A DNA stretch of 19,615 bases from Terramyces sp. JEL0728. Lineage: Eukaryota > Chytridiomycota > Chytridiomycetes > Rhizophydiales > Terramycetaceae. Below are positions 8,553 to 19,067 of the stretch, one piece after another. Position 1 is the first letter of the stretch, and the number at the start of each line of letters is the position of its first letter. The stretch is from assembly GCA_027603945.1 (NCBI GenBank), contig JADIIU010000186.1, positions 1-19,615 of the forward strand, given 5' to 3'. The translations under genes and the position numbers were made by a program. The notes beneath the pieces are model-generated. The model saw only the letters and a list, made by a program, of their open reading frames with translations, did not search any database and had not been told where the DNA came from.

Positions 8553-11196
8553 TTACTCCTTTTCTATCTTTTCCCACGATTCGGAAGAAGCAGTGTTGAA
8601 ACTCTCTCCATTATCTTCATTGTGGTCGATAACGGCGCTATCACTTGGCCATTCTCTTATTGGGTAGTCAACCTCCATATATACATCGCTGGGTTCAGGA
8701 GAGTTTTCTCTTTCAGTTCCAAAAGATGCGACTTCACTGGATGCTTCATCAATTTTAGAGGAAGGTCCAAAGGAGAATCCAGTAGATTGGGTTTCTGATG
8801 AGTTTCCAAACGGGACAATGTGGGTGTAAGATGGCTGTTCATTGCCTGCATCGCTGTTGGCACGAGTATGAGACAAAGATGGGACTGCCGTTGACGTAGC
8901 AGAACTGTATTTGAAAGCAGGATTTAAGCCGCCGTGTTGCGGGGCTGCTTCTACTCTCTGTTGTTCTCGCAACTCTGACTGATATCTCTCATTTGCTTCG
9001 TGGACAATTGTGGTAATATCTTCGGACGGCAAGTTTCTCCTTCTATAAAATAAAAGGTAGGCGGCTTTGGTCATTACTTTGGAATCCAATAATGTAACCC
9101 TGGAGTCATCACAGTCATACCATTCGCCATCTAGTGGGTTTTTGATATAGGCAGTGTCTACAATTAGGTAAAAATACAATGTCCTCCGCCCAGCCCTCCA
9201 AAATGATTTGAAACAGCAAACAAATCATAAATTTTGTCGTCTGGATCTCCTCCCGAGGTAGTCAGTTTCGACATATCCAGTCCGTTTATAGGGGCATCCA
9301 CAAAATCGTCCAATTTAGATCTAGAGCCGTATCTTCCGTGGCTGGAGAATCTCTTTAAATGAATGACTAAAATCTAACATTAGTGAGAATTACATCTGGA
9401 GTGCTATAAACTGTCAATTTCTTTTTCGTTGGCTGGTGCTCCTTACACTTTGTGCAATACATTGTATCGTTTCCATCCAAAATTTCTTCCTTTGTAAATT
9501 CATCCATGCATTGTTCGACAGTTATGGTTTTCGGTGTGTTGTCGGCATCCTTTTCATCTGCACTTTGCACAATAACGGGCTTGTTAAGTTGACAATACCT
9601 CGAACAAGGAACTCGAAGGGCTTCCAAATACATATTCGGCAGCGTCAGATTTCCATTCAGCGAAAAAGTAATCGGTATCTTTGAAGAAAAAGTTCTTGGC
9701 CATAGGAATATCCTTTTCATGAAGTTCGTTTTGGTCCAGATTCTGCGCCAATTCAGACACTTCTGATTTAGGGCTTGTAACCCCACCTGTTTCTGATACG
9801 ATGGGGGTTTTCAACGGATAAATTTGCTTTTGATCGCCAAATGCAGAATATCCACTCTTGACGCCTTTCTTGATAACAAACATTCCAGGAAGTGGCTCCC
9901 ATTCATCCGATTTCTTTTCGTGTGACAAATTAGGGGATTCTAATAACGGCTTGTCAGCAGAAATTGAACTAAAGTCGATGTCTGAACCTACTTTTCTGTA
10001 TAATGGCGAATTTGAAAACCTTTCCGCCGACTTTACGATCAAATGGTACATCATTTTCCCCAACTCTTCATTACTTTGCGATTCCGGAATAGGATCGAAA
10101 GCAAGGGAAGGAAGATGAACAATCGACGGGATTCCAAAAGGTTTACCTTCTGCTTTATGTTCTACAGGTAACCCCATTCTTTTTCCCTGAGATCTGATTT
10201 TCCAAACTTTCAGATTACAGAATTTCCCTTCTACCTCGTCCAATTCGTAAATGAAAATCTTGTCATTTGAACCAAATTCTGAAATAGAGTCTGTATCTTT
10301 GAAAATTTTAAACGCTGCACTGTTGAATATATCAGCACAAACAGAGTAATACGGCAAAGTCTGCGCATTAGCTGACCATTTCAATTGTTTTGCGACATGC
10401 ATTTTCAATTCTCCGACACTGAACCTTTTTGGAACTCTGAACTTCATCGTTTGTGGTTTCAGTTGATCAGAGTCACTAGAACTCTTGCCCAGGACTGTAA
10501 TTTCGCAAATTGAATGAGTTGGTTCAGGAATCGGAAGTTGAAGGTACATGAACGGGTCAAATTTAATTGACACATGGCCACAGTTATTACATTCAGTTCT
10601 GGATTTGAGTTGCGCTTGGAATAAGTCGACAATTACGGAATCGTTTCTTTTAGTGTAAGCTCCCCAAGATAATTTTGCAAATTGATCTTCTGTCATACTC
10701 CCGATTTCCGGGTCTTCGACATATTCCTTTTTCTTGATTCTATTGAGATCTTCGTGTAATCCATCTAACAGTGACTGCAGTAATTCATGTGAATCCTGCT
10801 GGCCATAGCCTACAAACGTAGGATTTCGTTCTCCAATAGTGCGCTTAAATAATCTTGGCGGATAGCTTTGATTAGGTCCCCACATATTATGGACCAAGTC
10901 TGCATATGCTCGTGGAATTTGGCCTTTCATTCCCAGGGGATTATCTTCATTCACTTGAGATTCCCACTCTCCAGTAAGAAAGAATTTTGTCAGTGGAGTG
11001 GTATTAGTCAAGCATTGAAGAGCCGAGTTCATGAAGCAGGTATTGCCAAGATTTTGTAAGCCGCTGGTTCCTTTAATTTTTTGCTGTCTACGATTAGCAA
11101 GTATTACTTTTTCACAGCGTTTTGTTGAGGGCTATCTGGGGATAAAATATCTTGAACTTGCCGCTTGTTCGACAGGTTGTCTTCTGTTTTTTCCAT
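8553..11196 (-). CDS. Ubiquitin carboxyl-terminal hydrolase, USP4/USP11/USP15 (yeast Ubp12) type
   Basis: The gene is complement(join(8553..9157,9178..9373,9394..9579,9599..11087,11108..11196)), 854 aa. Introns of 20, 19, 20 and 20 nt lie at 11088-11107, 9580-9598, 9374-9393 and 9158-9177. Each is required to restore a USP motif. The Cys box [20 protein letters not shown] carries nucleophile C47. [20 protein letters not shown] follows. Zinc-ribbon pairs are CNNC (196/199) and CTKC (568/571). [12 protein letters not shown] and GLGGGHYTAYIKN contain catalytic H653, and WYDCDDS supplies the acidic residue. The long insert between the two halves of the catalytic domain is typical of this subfamily. 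The enzyme removes ubiquitin from proteins. Only ~35 residues precede the Cys box, so the usual N-terminal DUSP and ubiquitin-like domains are missing. The Ser/Glu-rich C-terminal tail (about 700-854) looks disordered. Confidence 0.92.
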
Positions 11197-11552
11197 TCAA
11201 CAAAGATTAGTAAAAAAATAAAGACCAGCTTGAGGAAAGTGTGAATAAGACTACATAAACAATACTTGATATATCAGACAGTCTCTGCACGTCCACATAT
11301 TCATACGACGCCTAAGGTGCGACCTTTCCACGTTGATTTACGATCTGGCTAGGTGCTCTCATTCAACAGCGAAACAGTGTGGCCAACTTGGCGAGCTGTA
11401 CTTTACTCACCTCTATTAGATTCACTAGCACAAATGGACTGCAAATAAATGTGATCTACATTATTACCCTGCTACTAATCTGTTGCTTATATTAATTTAT
11501 TATATTAATTCCGTGCACAAATCGCGGTGATGGTTGAAAGATTTTTTGAAAA
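11197..11552. promoter_or_regulatory. Divergent intergenic/promoter region between USP and M1 aminopeptidase
   Basis: This 356-bp gap separates two divergent start codons and must hold both promoters. It becomes AT-rich near the aminopeptidase start (TATATTAATTTATTATATTAA around 11487-11507). It contains a perfect hairpin-like AAGGT-GCG-ACCTT at 11314-11326 and a short uORF at 11530-11556. I recognise no RNA gene. Confidence 0.45.
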
Positions 11553-11556
11553 ATGA
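11530..11556 (+). CDS. 8-codon upstream ORF overlapping the aminopeptidase start (ATGA)
   Basis: ATG at 11530 opens an 8-residue frame (MVERFFEK). Its TGA stop at 11554-11556 overlaps the aminopeptidase ATG at 11553. If it lies inside the 5' leader, the ATGA overlap would allow termination-reinitiation control. The transcription start is unknown. Confidence 0.3.
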   Translation: MVERFFEK

Positions 11557-14456
11557 AAATCCCCACAGCACCTAAAAATCCCAACCATAGTCGCTTCAAA
11601 AAATATTTCTTTGTGGTTACTGCAGTACTGTCGTTTTGGTACTTTCTGACTCCTGAAGTACCGGAAGTGTCTGATATTTTAATGGCAAAAGACAAGTGGG
11701 ATGATATTCGTTTGCCTACATGGGTCTCTCCGTCGCACTATGAATTGTACATGGAAACAAATCTCAAAGAGTTCACATTTGAAGGAAAAGTTCACATTAC
11801 CGTTAATGTTGAAAAGAAAACAAAGTTTATCGTGGTTCACCAAGTTCTTAAATCAGTTGATTTTATTGATTTGGTTTCTGCAGATGGATCAAGAGTAAGG
11901 TTTTCACATTTCGAACACAAGCCAGAATATGAATATTCTATCCTTCATTTCAAGAAGAAGATTTCAAAAGGAGAATACGTGCTATCACTGGGATTTTACG
12001 GCGAACTTGCTACCAACATGGCCGGTAAAGGTTGACTAACTCTAGGTTACTATTTATCTACTTACAAAGATGGGTCCGCAGACCGATATTTAGCAACCAC
12101 TCAGTTTGAACCTACAAAGGCAAGATATGCATTCCCTTCATTTGACGAGCCTGAAAAGAAGGCTGTTTTTGATATTTCCATGACTACAGCTACTCAATAT
12201 CACGCAATTAGCAACATGCCGGTGAAGGACATTATTCCAGCAGGCGATTACCAAACGTTTGTATTTGATTCCACTGTTAAAATGTCCACCTATCTTGTCG
12301 CTTTCATTGTCTCAGAGTAATATCCAATTTAATTTAGGTTTGAGTCAATCTCTGCAAAAACCAACAACGGAGTAAAAGTTTCCGTATATACTCCGCCAGG
12401 AAAGACTAAGCTGGGGGAATATGCGTTGAAAGTCGGTGTCCCAATACTTGAATACTATCAAAAGGTTTACGGTATTGACTTTCCGCTTCCCAAACTTGAT
12501 ATGGTAGCGGTTCCAGATTTCTCTGCCGGTGCCATGGAAAACTGGGGATTAGTTACTTACAGAGATACTGCTTTGTTATATGATCCAAAGGCTTCTACCC
12601 CTGCAAACAAGCAAAGGGTAGCAACTGTTATTGCCCACGAATTGGCGCATCAATGGTTTGGAAACTTGGTTACAATGAAATGGTGGAATGATCTGTGGTT
12701 AAATGAAGGGTTTGCAGAGTTTATGGAGTACAAAGCTGTTCAAGCCGCAGAACCAACTTGGAATATGACTGACCAATTTATCCCCCTTGATTTGGTGAGA
12801 GCTCTCCGTGCTGATGAATCCCAATTCACTCATTCCATTGCGCTCCCAGTCAAAGATCCAGCTGAAATTTCAAATATTTTTGACGATATTTCCTATGGTA
12901 AAGGATCTTCCATCTTGAGAATGTTGGAAGCGTGGATGGATGAAAAATACGGAAAGGATGTCTTTTTTGGAAAGCTGCACAATTATCTAACTGAACATGC
13001 ATACGGAAATGCCGAAACTGAGCAACTATGGGCGGCGCTTCGTACAGACCAGGACGTTGGCGCGTTCATGTCTACATGGTAACGACAAACTAATTTTAGG
13101 ACTGACCAACCAGGATTTCCGTATTTGCAATTCACCAAGCTTGGACAAAAATCTGTAACAGTTCAGCAAGAACGCTTCTTGTTTGGAAATCTCATTGAAG
13201 AACCTCTTGCTGACAGCTTGGTGCTTCCAAGTAGTATGAGAGCTGATGCCAAAAAACAAAGGTGGTCAATTCCTCTTTCTTACTCTGTGTACTCAAATCA
13301 AACAGGCAAACCAATTAGGTTGACCCGAGGATTTACAGAAATCAACGAGTTGGGTAAAGTTATTGTGACCTTTGATAAAGAATACCCCGAAGGAAGCGTA
13401 TTATTTGCCAACTTTGCTCAAACCGGAGTGTATCGATCGCTGTATGACGCAAGAACATATCGCTACATTATCGATTGGCTGGAAGAGGATTTGGAATTTT
13501 CTCCTGCCGTCGAGAGAGCTGGATTAATCAGTGATATCTTTGCTATGACCTTTACTGGCAGATTGGCAGACCCAACTATTGCATTGGAAATTTTGAAAAT
13601 CCTTAAAAAGGAAACCAGCATCCTTGTATGGGACTCTGCGCTGAAGGAAATGGAAAATTTAAAAGATATCTTTGCGCTCTACCCAACATATGGACCAATC
13701 GTTGAATTCCAATCCAGCTTAATTGAAAATGTATTGAAGATTGTGGGATGGACTGAAACTTCCAAGGATGAATCTGAACACCACCTTAAAGGAATGTTGC
13801 GTGCTCGTCTGCTAGGCGAAGCAGTCAGAAACAACCACAAGGCAACTGTGGAAAAGGCGCTTGAATACTTTAAACTGATTAAAGCTGGCCAAGCCGAGAA
13901 AGTTCCTGTTTCTCCCGATGTGTTTGGTGCTATCTACGATGCTGGGATCATCTACGGCGACTTGTCTGACTACGAATTCATCTTGGAAAAATATTTGACA
14001 TCTACCTTTGCACCTGATCAACAGCTCTACCTGCATGCATTAGCAGCTACAAAGACACCTTACTTGCAAGGACGTACTCTGGCTTTGGCAATCAGCGGTG
14101 CAGTTCGAAAACAAGACATGCAGTTATTAATTTCACAAGTGGCTACCTTGTCACCAGTTGGCCATATTACCACTTGGCTATTCATGATGGAAAACTGGGA
14201 AAAACTAACTCGTGTTTTCAATGGAGGTGATTTTGGCAAATTCTCTGAATTACTCAAAAATGTAGTAGCGTCTTTTACAAAGCCATACTTGATTTCTGAA
14301 GCAGAACGTTTATTTGTTCAACAGTCTGATCCAAAGTTTTACATCCCACCCGGTGCTAAAGTCGCGGTTCTTAAAGGGTTGGAAACAGCCAAGCAATTGC
14401 TAGCCTGGAGAGCTCTTTATGGAGAGCAAGTTGCGCAATGGCTGGATGCACAATAA
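11553..14456 (+). CDS. M1-family zinc aminopeptidase, N-terminally membrane-anchored
   Basis: The gene is join(11553..12024,12046..12316,12338..13078,13100..14456), 946 aa. Three 21-nt introns lie at 12025-12045, 12317-12337 and 13079-13099. Joined exons give the M1 order: N-terminal beta domain (TTQFEPTKARYAFPSFDEP), the exopeptidase motif GAMEN at residues 312-316, the zinc motif HELAH at 348-352 with the third ligand E371 in WLNEGF (HEXXH-X18-E), the transition-state tyrosine Y434 in DISYGKG, and a helical C-terminal (ERAP1_C-like) domain to the end. Residues about 18-32 (YFFVVTAVLSFWYFL) after a basic stretch form a single transmembrane segment, predicting a type II membrane protein. The enzyme trims N-terminal residues from peptides. 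The length is close to that of other eukaryotic M1 enzymes. The stop codon lies inside AATAAA. It is convergent with the nitronate monooxygenase, 14 bp apart. Confidence 0.95.
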
Positions 14457-14457
14457 A
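14452..14457 (+). terminator. AATAAA containing the aminopeptidase stop codon
   Basis: The end of the gene reads CACAATAAATT; the TAA stop (14454-14456) is inside AATAAA. Confidence 0.5.
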
Positions 14458-14466
14458 TTGTTGACT

Positions 14467-14470
14467 TTTA

Positions 14471-14472
<2 letters not shown>
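14467..14472 (-). terminator. AATAAA overlapping the nitronate monooxygenase stop
   Basis: On the minus strand CTTTAATAAAAG starts AATAAA at the second base of the TAA stop (14473-14471). Confidence 0.5.
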
Positions 14473-15831
<1,359 letters not shown>

Positions 15832-17743
15832 ATGCAATCTTTCACGGTAGAACAAGTAGCAGCACACAACACTCCAAGCGATATCTGGATCATCGTTCAT
15901 GACAAAGTCTTTGATGTAACAAACTTTTTGAATGAACACCCTGGTGGCAAGAAGGTTCTCCTTAAAGTTGCAGGACAAGATGCAACCAAGCAATTCGACC
16001 AATTCCACAATGCCCAAATCTTGGAAAAGTGGGCTCCAAAGTTGATGAAGGGTGTAATTGGATCTGGCGCTCCAGCTCCAGCTGCTGGTGGAAACTTTAC
16101 CGCAGAACAAGTTGCCAGTCACAACTCAGCAAACGATCTCTGGATTACCGTTCACGGTAAGGTTTACGACGTTACCAACTTTGTAAATGAGCATCCGGGT
16201 AATTCTATTCATTAATTCAGGCGGTAAGAAAGTCTTGCTCAAAGTCGCTGGACAAGACGCAACCAAGCAATTCGACCAATTCCACAATGCACAAGTCTTG
16301 GAAAAGTGGGGTCCAAAGCTATTGAAGGGTGTAATTGGATCTGGTGCAGCTCAAGAATCCGCTGCTGAAGAACCATTGGAAGGATTAGAAGAAGGCGATC
16401 TCTTTGGAGACGGTGTACCGTTCGGCGATCCATACTGGTACTCTGACTGGCACTCACCATACTACAACGAAAGTCACCGTAAAGTTCGCGCTGTTATGCG
16501 CAGATGGGTTGAAAAGGAAGTCATGGCTTTCTGCCACGAATGGGATGTAATTATCTGCTAAAATAGGAAGCAAAGCAATTGCCAAAGGAATTGTTTATTA
16601 AAGCAGCCAAAGCTGGTATTTTACAATCAGTGGTTGGACACGTTGATCCTAAATACACCGAAGTGCCTTTCCCAGGTGATATTCCAGCTGACAAATTCGA
16701 TTCCTTCCACGAATTTATTGTTTGTGACGAATTATCTCGTTCAGGATCTGGAGGTTTCCTGTGGGGTCTTATTGGTGGTTTAGGTATTGGTTTACCGCCT
16801 GTCATCAACTTTGGATCAGACTACCTTAAAGACAAAGTCGTCAAGGACTGTTTGGCAGGAAGAAAGAACATTTGCTTGGCTATTACTGAACCAAGTGCTG
16901 GTAGCGATGTCGCAAACTTGGTTACTGTAATTGGTAGCTGATTTTAGGAAGCCAAGAAATCACCATGTGGAAAATTCTATATCCTTAACGGAGAAAAAAA
17001 GTGGATTACTAACGGTATTTTTGCAGACTACTTTACTGTAGCGTGCCGTACTGGTGGCCCAGGTATGAACGGTGTTTCTCTTTTACTTGTTGAAAAGACT
17101 ATGCCTGGTGTAACCGTTAGACACATGCCATGCATGGGAGTTTGGGCATCTGGAACCACTTACATTGCCTTTGAAGATGTTAAGGTTCCTGTTGAAAACA
17201 TCATTGGAAAGGAAAACAAAGGATTTAAAGTACTTTTTTTTAACGCAGTGCATCATGTTCAACTTTAACCACGAAAGAATGGGTATCTGTATCCAAGCAA
17301 CCAGATTTGCCAGAGTGTGCTATGAAGACTCTATGAAGTTTGCCCACAAGCGTGAAACCTTTGGAAAGAAGCTCATTGACCACCCAGTTATTCGCAACAA
17401 GTTGGCACATATGGCAAGAAAAATCGAAGCTACCCATGCCTGGATGGAAGCTTTGATCTTCCAATCTACTGTCATGCCAACTGAACAACAAATGCTGAAA
17501 CTTGGTGGACCAATTGCCCTTTTGAAGGCCCAGTCTACCCAAACCATGGAGTTCTGTGCAAGAGAAGCTGCTCAAATCTTTGGCGGGCTTTCTTACTCTC
17601 GTGGAGGCCAAGGTGAAAAGGTTGAAAGGTTATACCGTGAAGTTAGAGCATACGCTATCCCTGGCGGCAGTGAAGAAATTATGCTTGACTTGGGCATCAG
17701 ACAAGCTGTCAAGGTTGCTCAATTTATGGGTGCTAAACTTTAA
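15832..17743 (+). CDS. Acyl-CoA dehydrogenase with two tandem N-terminal cytochrome b5 domains
   Basis: The gene is join(15832..16198,16221..16546,16567..16926,16948..17229,17249..17743), 609 aa. Introns of 22, 20, 21 and 19 nt are at 16199-16220, 16547-16566, 16927-16947 and 17230-17248. Residues 3-75 and 88-160 are two cytochrome b5 domains. Each has HPGG (H36, H121) and a second heme ligand in QFHNA (H59, H144). After an acidic linker, the ACAD domain (about 190-609) shows AITEPSAGSDVANL, NGEKKWITNG, FNFNHERMGI, KRETFGKKL and AREAAQIFGG. The enzyme should oxidise an acyl-CoA with FAD, and the b5 domains could pass electrons onward. Where MCAD has its catalytic Glu, this protein reads IPGGSEEIM with Gly. 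The likely base is E454 in NHER, as in LCAD and isovaleryl-CoA dehydrogenase (inference). The substrate is unknown. Single-b5 fusions of this type are known in fungi; two copies are unusual. Confidence 0.93.
15943..16070 (+). repeat. Cytochrome b5 internal duplication, copy 1 (no intron)
   Basis: This segment encodes GGKKVLLKVAGQDATKQFDQ and continues to GVIGSGA. It is nearly repeated at 16221-16347. A 32-nt block around the second heme ligand is identical between the copies. The domain's first half is more diverged. Confidence 0.85.
16198..16347 (+). repeat. Cytochrome b5 internal duplication, copy 2 (carries a 22-nt intron)
   Basis: This is the second copy of the b5 C-terminal half. A 22-nt intron (16199-16220) splits the HPG/G codon, which is uninterrupted in copy 1. 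Confidence 0.85.
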
Positions 17744-17747
17744 TAAA
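17742..17747 (+). terminator. AATAAA overlapping the b5-ACAD stop
   Basis: The end reads CTTTAATAAAC; AATAAA begins at the second base of the TAA stop (17741-17743). Confidence 0.5.
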
Positions 17748-17789
17748 CATTTCATTGACAAATACCATCTCACACGACACAGATTTAAA

Positions 17790-17999
17790 TCAAACTTTAT
17801 TGGTATTTAATCGCAAAATAGATTTGACATCTTTGATATACGCCCTGTCTGCTACAGACAACTTGCCAATCCTCGTTTTTTCAATGTTGTCAATTTTGTC
17901 TTCGATTCGATCCAGTCTTGGACGTAAGATTAACAGCTGGATCCCAAGTGAAGTGGAAGATACACATAGGCCCAACGTTGGTACTACTCGCAAGAACAT
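17790..17999 (-). CDS. Small membrane-type protein, tandem family member 1 (69 aa)
   Basis: ATG at 17999 gives a 69-aa protein starting MFLRVVPTLGLCVSSTSLGI. A hydrophobic segment (about residues 4-26) is followed by a charged amphipathic segment (RPRLDRIEDKIDNIEK). It aligns from residue 1 with three neighbours on the same strand, and the shared motif is VSSTxLGxQL. This copy is longer than the 43-aa members, with an extra C-terminal tail (SVADRAYIKDVKSILRL). An AATAAA on the minus strand (17801-17796) lies inside the coding region, ending 3 nt before the TGA stop. I do not recognise the family; a small single-pass membrane or organelle-membrane protein is an inference. Conservation of the start and motif among four copies is the evidence that it is real. 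Confidence 0.65.
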   Translation of the reverse strand: MFLRVVPTLGLCVSSTSLGIQLLILRPRLDRIEDKIDNIEKTRIGKLSVADRAYIKDVKSILRLNTNKV

Positions 18000-18105
18000 T
18001 TGCGTCACCTGTTCTCGCCTCTATTTATTTTTGGGCCACGCTTCGTTGTTCCCATTTTTGAAACCTACACAATGGATAGATGCGGAAATTTTATCAAATA
18101 CAAGT

Positions 18106-18111
18106 TTTATT
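18106..18111 (-). terminator. AATAAA downstream of tandem family member 2
   Basis: AATAAA on the minus strand lies 19 nt past the TAA stop at 18133-18131. Confidence 0.4.
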
Positions 18112-18130
18112 TTACAATTGGCTAATGTGC

Positions 18131-18331
18131 TTAGTTGGCGGGATAAAGCATTTTCTGCATTGGCTTTGAGTCGAGTTTAGATTTCTTGCACGGCTGAATA
18201 TATAATTGACCTTCGACCGATTGAATTCGTCCATCAATGGAATTGAGAATAGGTTTTACAACTCCGATTTGGAGCGCAAGTGCGGTGGAAGATACAGTAA
18301 GACCCAAGACTGGAACGACTCTGAGAAACAT
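18131..18331 (-). CDS. Small membrane-type protein, tandem family member 2 (66 aa)
   Basis: ATG at 18331 gives 66 aa starting MFLRVVPVLGLTVSSTALAL, closest to member 1. The hydrophobic stretch (about 4-26) is followed by VKPILNSIDGRIQSVE. After residue 40, where the alignment with the 43-aa members ends, the frame continues into a basic tail (CKKSKLDSKPMQKM). That tail has no counterpart in the family, so the C terminus may be misread. Upstream are a TATA-like AAATATATTTTT (18398-18387, minus strand), a C-run and a TTCnnGAA element. The function is unknown. Confidence 0.62.
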   Translation of the reverse strand: MFLRVVPVLGLTVSSTALALQIGVVKPILNSIDGRIQSVEGQLYIQPCKKSKLDSKPMQKMLYPAN

Positions 18332-18370
18332 TTTGGTTGAGAAAATAATGCCCTTGTTTTAAACATTAAG

Positions 18371-18400
18371 GGGGGTATCATTCCAGAAAAATATATTTTT
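18371..18400 (-). promoter_or_regulatory. Putative promoter of tandem family member 2: TATA-like element, TTCnnGAA, C-run
   Basis: Within 40-70 bp upstream of the member 2 ATG are a TATA-like A/T tract (18387-18400), TTCCAGAA (18381-18388, matching the minimal heat-shock-element unit TTCnnGAA) and a CCCCCC run (18370-18375) resembling a stress-response element. These are single short matches and could be chance. Confidence 0.3.
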
Positions 18401-18467
18401 TGAGGGCTTTTCATTCTCGTTTATTGTTTTTAAATCTGCAAGCTGTCCATACTTTTTTGAACACAGT

Positions 18468-18620
18468 TTAGACAGCAATAAAAGCACGACGATGATTGCT
18501 TGTATATGCTAGCGTTGCAGGCGAAGACTGAAAGATATTTGACATCATTTTTTGGCAGCAGCCAAGGTCTCTGTTCAGGCTCTGAAAGAAATAGCTTACG
18601 AAATGACCCACCGCACCCAT
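18468..18620 (-). CDS. Hypothetical 50-aa ORF between tandem family members 2 and 3
   Basis: ATG at 18620 opens a 50-aa frame (MGAVGHFVSYFFQSLNRDLG ... AFIAV) ending in TAA at 18468. It shares strand and spacing with the microprotein array but shows no similarity to it. A minus-strand AATAAA lies at 18425-18420, 42 nt past the stop. An internal 18-nt segment has GTAAG and CAG ends in frame and could be spliced or translated. The function is unknown, and the ORF could be chance. Confidence 0.25.
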   Translation of the reverse strand: MGAVGHFVSYFFQSLNRDLGCCQKMMSNIFQSSPATLAYTSNHRRAFIAV

Positions 18621-18896
18621 TTAAATCAATTTAAAACTGTTTTACAGTTGGCGAGCCTTAACCGGTCCAGCAAATTAGTTTGACAAGTCCAGCGATATCA
18701 ACCAGCCCAAATTGCTTTAAACTATTTAAACGTGTATAGTGCATGATTGTATAACCGATACGCATTTTAGCAATCAAGCCTGCTCCGTAACGTACAGAAT
18801 TTGAATGCCGAAACTGCAGAATCAAAAACAATATCAGTGCTGCAAATCACAGGTAAATTTCTGTTAGATATGAGGTTTATTTATCCGAAATGGTAT
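18621..18896. other. Stretch with no recognised gene between the 50-aa ORF and member 3
   Basis: About 275 bp of unassigned sequence. It contains a short perfect inverted repeat AACTGT-TTT-ACAGTT (18635-18649) and the AATAAA of member 3 (18881-18876, minus strand). No degenerate copy of the small-protein family is visible. Confidence 0.4.
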
Positions 18897-19028
18897 CTAT
18901 TGCAAATCCTGCTCAAAGTTTTTGATGCGCTCGTCAATAGTCTGTAGCATTGGTCTGATTAATCCAAGTTGAACGCCAAGTGCTGTTGATGAAACAATAA
19001 GGTTCAGAGTCGGAATGAACTTTATCAT
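18897..19028 (-). CDS. Small membrane-type protein, tandem family member 3 (43 aa)
   Basis: ATG at 19028 gives exactly 43 aa starting MIKFIPTLNLIVSSTALGVQ, then LGLIRPMLQTIDERIKNFEQ and DLQ. The hydrophobic region spans about residues 4-25; the rest is an amphipathic, acidic helix with an RP pair at the junction. It aligns without gaps over its whole length with member 4, and over its first 40 residues with members 1 and 2. AATAAA lies 15 nt after the TAG stop. Upstream (minus strand) are GAATAAAAG (TATA-like, 19050-19042) and TCACAGCCACG (19067-19057), the latter shared with member 4. Confidence 0.68.
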   Translation of the reverse strand: MIKFIPTLNLIVSSTALGVQLGLIRPMLQTIDERIKNFEQDLQ

Positions 19029-19056
19029 GAAATAAGGTCAACTTTTATTCATTCTG

Positions 19057-19067
19057 CGTGGCTGTGA
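19057..19067 (-). promoter_or_regulatory. Shared 11-nt upstream motif TCACAGCCACG (member 3)
   Basis: The motif ends 28 nt before the ATG of member 3. An identical 11-mer precedes member 4, pointing to a conserved promoter element or to duplicated upstream DNA. Confidence 0.4.

Noticed and set aside
11314..11326. Perfect inverted repeat AAGGT-GCG-ACCTT in the USP/aminopeptidase promoter region, considered as part of a tRNA or a regulator site
   Set aside because: No tRNA A-box/B-box arrangement fits around it, and a single 5-bp palindrome is expected by chance at this scale.
18194..18210. Possible 17-nt intron in microprotein member 2 that would give a short tail (EAVQEI) similar in length to the 43-aa members
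   Set aside because: It would be 2 nt shorter than any supported intron, has GTCAA at the donor and no clear branch motif. The idea is attractive for length but unsupported without RNA data.
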